Assembly (NCBI RefSeq): GCF_010728925.1
Contig: NZ_AP022608.1
Location: forward strand, 5,901,000 to 5,964,999
Direction of reading: 5' to 3'
From: Mycolicibacterium gadium
GTDB taxonomy: Bacteria; Actinomycetota; Actinomycetes; Mycobacteriales; Mycobacteriaceae
Length of the DNA: 64,000 nucleotides
Part shown: positions 55,989 to 64,000 of the stretch, in pieces
Layout of the letters: each line of letters opens with the position of its first letter
How positions within the stretch are numbered: position 1 is the stretch's first letter
Translations under genes and position numbers: made by a program
Notes under the pieces: generated by a model
Told to the model about the DNA's origin: nothing
Databases searched by the model: none
The model's input: only the letters and a program-made list of their open reading frames with translations

Positions 55989-57922
55989 GTGACTGACTCC
56001 TCGAACGCGCTTCGCGCGGCGCCGGCTCTGCGCCGCCGCCCAAACGCGTCAGAGCGAGCTCGGATTTGTGGCGCATCCTGCCCTACCTCATGCCTTACCG
56101 CGTCCGCTGGATCGCGATGGTCGCGACCGCGCTCCTTTCCCTTGTCGCCACCGTGGCGATCCCGCTGATGACCAAGGCCGTCATCGACGGCTGGGTGCGT
56201 CAGGATCAGCAGGGACTCTGGCTGCTCGGCGCCGCGGCGATGGGCGTCGGCATCTCCGAGGCGGTGCTGTGGTTCATCCGGCGGTGGCTGGTCGCGCGGG
56301 CCACCATGGGCGTGGAAGCCGACATCCGCAGGGACCTCTACGCCCGCCTGCAGATCCTGCCGATGATCTTCCATGGCCGTTGGCAGTCGGGTCAGCTGCT
56401 GTCGCGAATCATGAACGACCTCGGCACGATTCGCCGATTCATGTCGTTCGGCATGGTCTTCCTGCTGCTGTCCACCATTCAGATCACCGCGGTGACCATC
56501 ATTTTGCTGACGATGTACTGGCCACTCGGTGTGGTCGTGCTGCTGTCGATCGTGCCGATCGCCGCGACCGTGCTGCATTTCCAGCGGGAGTACGTGCGGT
56601 TGTCGCGGTTGGCTCAGGATCAGGCAGGCCACGTCGCCACCCATGTCGAGGAATCCGCGTTGGGTTTGCGGGTGGTGAAGTCGTTCGGTCGCGAGGACTA
56701 CGTCTACGAGGGTTCGACGAGCAAGTCACCGATCTCTACGACACCCAGCTCGACAGAGTCCAGGTGTCCGCCAAGTTCTGGACGCTGCTCGAGGTCATCC
56801 CCAACCTGACGCTGATCGTGGTGCTCGGCTTCGGTGCGTACGCCGCCGGGCACGGCGTGGTGACCATGGGCACGCTGGTCGCGTTCATCACGATGATGCT
56901 GTCGCTGGTCTGGCCGATCGCGTCGCTGGGATTCCTGCTGTCCATGACGCAGGAGTCGTTCACCGCCAACCGCATCGCCGAGATTTTCGATGCACCAGTG
57001 GAAATCGTCGACGGTCCCAGTGACGTCGTGCCGTCGCGCGGCAGGCTGGAGTTGGTCGACGTCGGGTTCCGGTTCCCCGATGCCGGCGATGACCGGCCGG
57101 CGGCGTCCGGTGAAGCGGACAACTGGGTTCTGCGCCACGTCACCGTCACCGTGGAACCGGGAGACGCTGGCGCTCGTCGGTTCGACAGGATCGGGCAAGT
57201 CCGTGTTGGCATCGCTGGTGTCGCGGCTCCACGACGTCACCGAGGGCGCGATCCGCATCGACGGCACAGACATTCGTGAGATGTCGCTGCCCACCCTGCG
57301 CAAGACGGTGGCCACCGCGTTCGAGGATCCGACGCTGTTCTCCATGTCTGTCGCCGAGAACCTGAGGTTGGGCGCCCCGGATGCGACCAACGAAGAGATG
57401 GCCCGGCGATCGACGTCGCAGCCGCACAGTTCGTTTACGACCTGCCGTTCGGTCTGGACACCCGCATCGGCGAGCAGGGCATGAGCCTGTCCGGCGGTCA
57501 GCGGCAACGGCTTTCGCTCGCGCGCGCCATTTTGGCGGCACCGAAGATCCTCGTCCTCGACGACACGCTGTCCGCGCTGGACGTGCACACCGAGGCCGTC
57601 GTCGAGGAGGCTCTGCGTCGGGTCTTGCACGCGGTGACCGGCATCGTCGTCGCGCATCGCGCATCGACGGTATTGCTCGCCGACAAGGTCGCACTGCTGG
57701 ACGACGGCGTCATCACCCACGTCGGCACGCACGAGTTGCTTGCCGCCGTCCAGTACCTATCTGCTGGCCGCCGACGACGAACTCGACGACGGCCGCGAGC
57801 GTGCCTGCAGTGGCAGGAGGACGACGACCGTCACCGGCTCGACCACATACAGCGAGCAGGAAGCACTGGAACACGAGCGCGTAGAGCCCAGGTTCGTCAC
57901 CTCGGAGGCCGAGGGTCGATGA
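55989..57922 (+). CDS. ABC exporter subunit 1, degenerate NBD (several frameshifts)
   Basis: Half-transporter of about 645 residues: six-helix TMD ([21 protein letters not shown]...), then NBD with Walker [10 protein letters not shown], signature [12 protein letters not shown], Walker [12 protein letters not shown] and H-loop VAHRAS. The residue after Walker B Asp is Asp rather than catalytic Glu, marking the degenerate site of a heterodimer. At least six frame breaks (about 56050, 56712, 57165, 57408, 57757, 57835). GTG 55989 start; stop overlaps the next ATG (ATGA). Confidence 0.85.
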
Positions 57923-59725
57923 GCATCACCGAGTGGCGCGGTAGGTTCGACGAGGACCAGGACGACGACCTGCCGATCGACGAGAGCCTTCCGCGGCGCC
58001 GCGAGGCCCGCGCACTGCTCGGCTCGCTACTGCGGCCGTACAGCAGGACGGTGGCCCTGCTCGCGCTCGTCGTCGTGGTGGAAAACGCTGCCCGCCTTTC
58101 TGTTCCGATTCTGGTGCAGCGAGGCATCGACCGGGGCATTCCGCCGATCGTCGACGGGGGTTCGGCACACACCCTGATGCTGGTGGTGGCTACCTTGGCC
58201 GGAGTGGTGCTGGTGCAGGCCGTCAGCAGAGTCTTCTTCCTGCGGCGGTCGGGCCGTGTTGGGCAGAAGGTCCTGACGGAGTTGCGGCGCAGGGTGTTCC
58301 GGCACTTCCAGCGACTCGACATCAGGTTCCACGACCGCTACACCTCGGGCCGGGTGGTGAGCCGGTCCACCAACGACGTCGAGGCCATCCAGGACATGCT
58401 CGAGACGGGTTTCGACAGCATGATCACCGCGGCGCTGACCCTGGTCGGCACCTCGATTCTGCTTGTGACGCTGGATGTTCGGCTCGGCCTGATGTGTCTG
58501 GTCGCCGTGCCCATCCTGGTCGCGCTGGTGTGGTGGTTCCGCAACGAGTCGGCCAAGGTCTACCGCAAGGTGCGCGAAAGCGCGGCACTGGTGATCGTGC
58601 AGTTCGTCGAGACGATGACCGGTATCAAGGCGGTGCAGGCGTATCGCCGGGAACCCCGCAACCAAGAGATCTTCGAGGACGTTGCCGACGACTACCGCGA
58701 GATCAACGAGAAGACCTTCAGGTTGCTCGCGATCTTCATGCCCGGTGTGAAACTCGTCGGCAACTTGACCACCAGCGTGGTGCTGCTCTACGGCGGCTAC
58801 CGCGTGCTGCACGGCGAGACCATCGGCACGCTGGCGGCGTTCCTGCTCTGCGGATGTTCTTCGAACCGATGCAGGAGATCTCGCAGTTCTTCAATACGTT
58901 CCAGTCCGCATCATCGGCGCTGGAGAAGCTGGCGGGTGTGCTCGCCGAGCGGCCGAGCATCAGCGATCCGCAGCAGCCCGTCGAACTCGACACGGTCCGC
59001 GGTGACATCGCGTTCAACGATGTGCAGTTCTCGTACGTCGAGGGACGTCCCGTGTTGCCGGATCTCAACCTCGTGGTGCCTGCAGGTCAAACCGTCGCGC
59101 TGGTGGGCACCACAGGTGCGGGCAAACAACCATCGCGAAACTCATTGCGCGCTTCTATGATCCGTCGTCGGGATCGGTCACCTTGGACGGCGTCGACTTG
59201 CGCGACCTCGTCCGAGCTGCGTCGCCACGTCGTCATGGTGACGCAGGAGAACTTCATGTTCGAGGGCACCGTGGCCGACAACATTCGCTTCGGCAGGCCT
59301 GACGCGACAGACGACGAGGTGGTCGCGGCGGCGGAGCCGTCGGCGCGGACCGGTTCATCGACGCGCTTCCGAGGGCTACGACACCGACGTCGCCAAGCGC
59401 GGTGGACGGCTGTCGGCCGGCCAGCGGCAACTGGTGGCCTCGCCAGAGCCTTTCTCGCCGACCCGCGGTGCTGATCCTCGACGAGGCGACGTCGTCGCTG
59501 GACATCCCCAGCGAGCGGCAGGTGCAACGTGCGCTGGAGACGGTGCTCGCCGACCGGACCGCGCTCGTCATCGCGCACCGGCTGTCCACCGTGCAGGTCG
59601 CCGATCGGGTGTTGGTAGTCGAGCACGGGCGCATCGTCGAGGACGGCTCGCCCGACGAGCTGATCGGTCGCACCGATGGCCGGTACGCGGCGCTGCACCG
59701 CGCCTGGGAAGAGTCGCTGGCTTAG
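57919..59725 (+). CDS. ABC exporter subunit 2, consensus NBD (several frameshifts)
   Basis: About 602 residues: acidic N-terminus, six-helix TMD, NBD with Walker [10 protein letters not shown]-loop [19 protein letters not shown], signature LSAGQRQLV, Walker [12 protein letters not shown] with catalytic Glu, H-loop IAHRLSTVQ. Breaks at about 58850 (restoring [13 protein letters not shown]), 59127 (the Walker A Thr codon), 59335-59365 and 59460. Pairs with the upstream gene as a heterodimeric lipid/drug exporter. Stop overlaps the 3' end of the convergent flavoprotein gene. Confidence 0.86.
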
Positions 59726-61110
59726 TCGTCGGCGTATCCGGCCTGCGCCAGCAGCTTCTCCAGCTTGTCGTTGATCACGGGCATATTGGAGTTCAGCACC
59801 GAGATGATCTTCTCCCGGGCACGCTCGCTGACGCCGGCCGACACGTGATGCAGGACGTTTAGCCGTGACGCGTCGACCCACGCCATCATGTCGGGATCGG
59901 TGAACCACTGCAGCTGGTTCTTGTTGAACGCCAGCATCATTCGCAACCAGTCGATGGGATCGGACGGATAGGGCACGGGGTTGCAGTACGCGTTCTTGGT
60001 CTCGTCGTCGGGGTACGTCGCTTCGACGTGGCCGATGACGGCCGCGCTGAATGCGGGCTGGCAGGTCCGCACCGCCTGTAGGGCGATGCCCTCATCGGTG
60101 AACACCGTTGTCGGCGCGATTCGCGCGAAACCGTCTGCGCTGCAGTCGATGTACAACGCTGAGCCGTCGATGTCGAGGGTCCCACCCTCGAGCGTGATGC
60201 GGCCCGCTCGATCGACTGGACATGACCCATCCGGACGACATCGGAGATTCGTCGCAACTCCTCGAGTTCTGACTTCGACAGGATCGCGCACCGGTACATC
60301 GTGGGCTCGACGGAGGTGTCGATGCGCTGTAGACAGCCCTTGTCCTCCAGGATCCTGAACAGATCCGGCAGCGACTCGGCCTCCAGCACCGCGTTGAGCT
60401 GATTGGAGAAGTCGCGCAACACACCGCGCGCGAACTGCGAGCCGGGCTGGATCGCCGCGCGGTCCAGCAGCCACGAGTCGCGCGGCTTGATCCACGTCAA
60501 CCGCGCCGGCGCCACGCCGTGGCGCAACAGCCACAGGCATGCATCCATCGCGGTCTTGCCCGCCCCCACGATCACGTACCGCCCCCGCGCCTCGCGGAGA
60601 CGCGGCAGCGCGTTGGGCGGCACGCATTCGACGCCGGCGGCGACGTCGTAGGACGGCCCGCGCATCGACGGCACGACGATCTCGACGTGTGTGGTGACGA
60701 CGCGGCGCGCGGTCACTTCGATCTCTTCGCCGCCGAGCGTGCGCACGCGCCCGTCGCCGAGGTATTCGCTCATCGGCAGGTACGTCACTCGACCCGTCGG
60801 CAGCAGATGCTGACGCATCACCGCGTCGAAGTAGGCGCAGACCTCCGCGCCGCTGGCCCTCGTAGTAGCCGGCGTTCAGGCCGCTGTGGTCGATGGTGTC
60901 GCTGCCCAGACTCCGCGAGTTCACGCCGTAGTACGCCGACGGCTGATGCAGGCGCACGAACGGGTACGCCGCCGTCCAGTGGCCCCCCGGCTGGTCGTTG
61001 CGATCGACCACCACGACCGTCGCGTCCGTTTCGGCCACCAGTGTGTCGGTGAACGCGAGCCCCATGGCGCCCGCGCCGACGACGAGGTAGTCGGCCTCGA
61101 TCGTTCGCAT
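59722..61110 (-). CDS. FAD/NAD(P)-binding monooxygenase-like protein (two frameshifts)
   Basis: Flavoprotein of about 462 residues: FAD motif [13 protein letters not shown] at the N-terminus with DQPGGHW, and a second nucleotide motif [18 protein letters not shown], as in flavin-containing or Baeyer-Villiger-type monooxygenases. Breaks near 60855 (between AGYYEG and the following [11 protein letters not shown]) and 60215 (restoring [14 protein letters not shown]). ATG 61110 with TAGGAGA upstream, eight bases after the epoxide hydrolase stop. Substrate unknown. Confidence 0.82.
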   Translation of the reverse strand: MRTIEADYLVVGAGAMGLAFTDTLVAETDATVVVVDRNDQPGGHWTAAYPFVRLHQPSAYYGVNSRSLGSDTIDHSGLNAGYYEGQRRGGLRLLRRGDASASAADGSSDVPADERIPRRRARAHARRRRDRSDRAPRRHHTRRDRRAVDARAVLRRRRRRRMRAAQRAAASPRGAGAVRDRGGGQDRDGCMPVAVAPRRGAGAVDVDQAARLVAAGPRGDPARLAVRARCVARLLQSAQRGAGGRVAAGSVQDPGGQGLSTAHRHLRRAHDVPVRDPVEVRTRGVATNLRCRPDGSCPVDRAGRITLEGGTLDIDGSALYIDCSADGFARIAPTTVFTDEGIALQAVRTCQPAFSAAVIGHVEATYPDDETKNAYCNPVPYPSDPIDWLRMMLAFNKNQLQWFTDPDMMAWVDASRLNVLHHVSAGVSERAREKIISVLNSNMPVINDKLEKLLAQAGYADD

Positions 61111-61118
61111 CGAATCTC

Positions 61119-62212
61119 CTAGCGCAGCGTGGTGAAGAACTTTCCGACGTCGTCGACGAACAGCTCCGGCTGTTCGAACGCCGCGAAATGTCCCCCGCGC
61201 GGCATGTCCGTCCAGTGCGTGATGTTGTACCCGGCCTCGCACCAACTACGCGGCGCGGGATCTCCCTGGGGAACGCCGCGACGCCGGTGGGCAGCTCGAC
61301 GCGGTCGAAGCTGCCGAACGCGTTGAAGCTCTCCCAGTACAGCCGCGCCGACGACGCCCCGGACGCGGTCAACCAGTACAGCATCACGTTGTCGAGCATC
61401 TCGTCGCGGGTCAGCACGTTCTCCGGATCGCCGTCGCTGTCCGTCCACGACCAGAACTTCTCGACGATCCACGCCAACTGGCCAACGGGGGAGTCCACCA
61501 ATCCGTAGCCGACGGTTTGCGGCCGCGTCGACTGCTGTTTGGAGTAGCCGGAATCCCACTTCTGGTAGTACTGGCCCCGTTCGAGCGCCGCCTTCTCCTC
61601 CTCGGTCGGATTGTCGAGTTTGCCGGGCGGGAAGCCGAGCGGCATGTTCAGGTGGATGCCCGCGCATCTGCCGCCGTTGCGGCCGATCTGCGTCGTCACG
61701 GCAGCGCCCCAGTCGCCGCCCTGCGCGCCGAAGCGTTCGTAGCCCAACCGGCCCATCAGGGTGTCCCACGCCGTCGCGATCTTCTCGACGCCCCAGCCCG
61801 TCGCGGTGGGCTTGGCGGAGAAGCCGTATCCCGGCAGCGACGGGCACACCACGTCGAACCCGCGTTCGGTCAGCGGCTCGATGACTTTGTGGAACTCGAC
61901 GATCGAACCGGGCCAACCGTGGGTGATCAGCAGCGGGAACGCATTCTTCTCATCCGAGCGCTGATGAATGAAATGAATGTCGAGACCGTCGATTTCCGTC
62001 GTGAAGTGGTCGAACCGGTTCAGCGCCGCTTCGCGTGCCCGCCAGTCGTATTCGGTGGCCCAGTAGTCGGCCAGCCGCCGGGTGTAGGCCAGCGGGATGC
62101 CCTGGCTCCAGTCGTCGACGCATTCGGCCTCGGGCCAGCGGGTGCGGGCCAACCTGGTCTGCAGGTCGTCGAGATCGGAGTCGGGAATTGCGATGCGGAA
62201 GGGAGAAACCAT
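61119..62212 (-). CDS. Microsomal-type epoxide hydrolase with EHN domain (one frameshift)
   Basis: About 364 residues. N-terminal EHN domain (PFRIAIPDSDLDDLQTRLARTRWPE), then alpha/beta-hydrolase with HGWPGS oxyanion loop, nucleophile Asp in AQGGDWGAAV, and catalytic His in MPRGGHFAAFEQPE. The frame breaks near 61255, just before the C-terminal SWCEAGYNITHWTDMP. This is a different class from EphB at 32338. Divergent from the acyl-CoA ligase with 35 bases between starts. Confidence 0.86.
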
Positions 62213-62247
62213 GGTCGGATCCTCCCAGAGAGCGCAATATTGAGCTG

Positions 62248-63866
62248 ATGAAGTCGCAAGACGCGGGTCGCACCGACATCCCCATTCTCGAGGAGACCAT
62301 CGGGCAGAACTTCGAACGCACCGTCGCGGCCAACCCCGGCGGCGATGCATTGGTTGACATGGCAAGCAGTCGGCGGTGGACGTACGCCGAACTCAACGAC
62401 GACGTGGACCTGATCGCCCGCGGCCTGATGGCGCTGGGCATCGAACGCGGTGAACGCGTCGGCATCTGGGCGCCCAACTGCCCCGAGTGGACGATCGTGC
62501 AGTACGCGACCGCGAAGATCGGCGCGATTCTGGTCAACATCAATCCGGCTTACCGCACCCACGAACTCGCCTACGTACTGCAGCAGTCCGGTATCCGGAC
62601 GCTGATCTCCGCCACATCGTTCAAGACGTCGGACTACGTGAGCATGGTCGACGAGGTGAGTGCCGAGGCACCCGAACTGCGGGACGTGCTGTACCTGGAA
62701 AGGGACTGGCGTGCTCTGGTCGACAAGGCGGAGCAGGTATCCGTCGACGAACTCCGGGCGCGGACGGACTCGCTGGACAACACCCAACCGATCAACATCC
62801 AATACACCTCGGGCACAACGGGTTTCCCAAGGGCGCGACGCTCTCGCATCGCAACATCCTCAACAACGGCTACTTCACCACCGAGCTCATCAACTTCGGC
62901 CCGAACGACCGCCTGTGCATACCGGTGCCCTTCTATCACTGCTTCGGCATGGTGATGGGCAACCTGGGGTGTGAGCCACGGCGCCACGATGGTGATCCCG
63001 GCGCCGGCCTTCGATCCCGCCCTCACCCTGGAGGCCATCGAAAAGGAAAGGTGTACAGGCGTTTACGGGGTGCCGACGATGTTCATCGCGATGCTCGGCC
63101 AGCCCGACCTGGCGCAGCGCGATCTGTCTTCGCTGCACGGGCATCATGGCCGGATCGGTCTGCCCGGTCGAGGTCATGAAGCGCTGCGTCAGCGACATGC
63201 ACATGACCGAGGTGGCGATCGCCTACGGCATGACGGAGACGTCGCCGGTGTCCTGTCAGACGCTCATCGACGACGACCTCGAACGTCGTACCAGTTCGAT
63301 CGGCCGGGCCCATCCGCACGTCGAGATCAAAATCGTCGACCCTGAAACCGGCGCGGTCGTCGAACGCGGATTGCCCGGCGAATTCTGCACGCGCGGTTAC
63401 TCGGTGATGCTCGGCTATTGGGACGACGAGGCCAAGACCGGCGAGGCGATCGACCGGGACGGCTGGATGCACACCGGTGATCTGGCGGTCATGCGCGACG
63501 ACGGGTACTGCAACGTCGTCGGCCGCATCAAGGACATGGTGATCCGGGGCGGTGAGAACATCTACCCGCGCGAAATCGAGGAGTTTCTCTACACCCATCC
63601 CGATATCGACGACGCGCAGGTGATCGGCGTCCCCGACGAAGTTCGGCGAGGAAGTCTGCGCGTGGGTGCGGATGAAGCCGGGTAAGGACCCGCTGGACGC
63701 CCAGGCTCTGCGGGAATTCGCCGACGGAAAGCTGGCCCACTACAAGATCCCGCGCTACGTGCACGTTGTCGACGAGTTCCCGATGACCGTCACCGGCAAG
63801 GTGCGCAAAGTCGACATGCGCGCCGAAACGGTCAAACTTCTCGGTCTCGACTCCACGGAGGGATGA
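62248..63866 (+). CDS. Acyl-CoA synthetase, FadD35-like (four frameshifts)
   Basis: ANL ligase of about 540 residues: P-loop YTSGTTGFP(K)[21 protein letters not shown], catalytic Lys in [10 protein letters not shown]. Breaks at about 62828 (one C of CCCC lost at the P-loop Lys), 62970, 63138 and 63642 (restoring [11 protein letters not shown]). Very similar along its whole length to residues 530-1056 of the fusion at 21956-25126, so the two are paralogues. ATG 62248 starts [19 protein letters not shown]. Confidence 0.88.
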
Positions 63867-64000
63867 GTTCTGGTCGCCACCGGAGTCTTCACCTACGTGA
63901 CGTCCCCATCGACTCTCGCCCGACGGGCGTGCGCCGGTGGCGGCCGTCTCGGCCGGACTGCACGCGGCGATGCTCGGCCACGCGTCCAGCCTGGTCGCGG
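63864..64000 (+). CDS. Unidentified gene start, 3' beyond the window
   Basis: An ATG overlaps the ligase stop (ATGA). Its own frame gives Arg-rich nonsense, but short pieces in other frames look protein-like: VATGVFTYVTSP near 63870 and AAVSAGLHAAMLGHASSLVA at the edge. Probably a gene with further frameshifts; I do not recognise the family. Confidence 0.3.

Noticed and set aside
1..64000. CRISPR arrays, tRNA, rRNA or riboswitch structures
   Set aside because: I saw no regularly spaced repeats, no tRNA-like cloverleaf with CCA region, and no rRNA sequence on either strand.

Overview
The window is high-GC actinobacterial DNA, most likely from a fast-growing mycobacterium (Mycolicibacterium-like). 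Three blocks support this. One has the M. tuberculosis gene order fadE18-fadE17-echA13 / mel2 (Rv1936-Rv1941) / mce3R / mce3 operon. A second matches Rv0897c-Rv0898c ... prrB-prrA. The third is an iol cluster laid out as in Corynebacterium glutamicum. All comparisons are from memory of these families; nothing was searched.

Layout. (1) 1-6.4 kb, plus strand: a sulfide/persulfide oxidation and thiol-redox cluster with two persulfide dioxygenase-rhodanese proteins, a type II sulfide:quinone oxidoreductase, thioredoxin, a 60-codon Cys-rich protein, a 1-Cys peroxiredoxin, a DUF302 protein and a TauE/SafE exporter. A CstR/CsoR-like operator sits inside it. (2) 6.4-21.7 kb: myo-inositol catabolism. 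A nine-gene minus-strand operon (iolC, Cgl0158-type aldolase, iolB, iolD, iolE, iolG, iolH, iolA, class III aminotransferase) faces a GntR regulator (iolR), a Hyi-type isomerase and a three-gene sugar ABC importer. An identical 22-bp sequence lies upstream of iolC and of the importer; its core fits the C. glutamicum IolR consensus. (3) 22-37.5 kb: a lipid-catabolic and flavin-monooxygenase block: a double-length acyl-CoA ligase, fadE18, fadE17 and echA13 (minus), divergent melF-melG-melH(ephB)-melI-melJ(ribA1)-melK (plus), then the tandem TetR repressor mce3R and a SnoaL-like gene (minus). (4) 37.5-47 kb: the mce3 lipid importer (yrbE3A, yrbE3B, mce3A-F), whose last gene is cut short by (5) a decayed IS21-type element plus an IS30-like remnant (47-49.7 kb). 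(6) 49.8-64 kb: MFS/MarR pair, carotenoid-type oxidoreductase, DUF2630 protein, FKBP isomerase, prrB-prrA, a heterodimeric ABC exporter, a flavoprotein monooxygenase, a second epoxide hydrolase, and a single-domain acyl-CoA ligase paralogous to the C-terminal half of the fusion in block 3.

The blocks form coherent units. The sulfur block oxidises sulfide and persulfide. The iol block imports inositol and degrades it to CoA esters. The mel/fad/mce block couples lipid import to beta-oxidation and flavin chemistry, and a 33-bp sequence shared by the echA13-melF and mce3 promoter regions is the probable Mce3R operator.

Quality caveat: no gene is broken before about 25.5 kb, but from there on most genes carry single- or two-base frameshifts, even conserved ones such as prrA, prrB and both ABC subunits. 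Many fall in C or G runs. I read these mainly as sequence errors; the IS genes also show real decay. Coordinates of such genes span the whole reconstructed gene.
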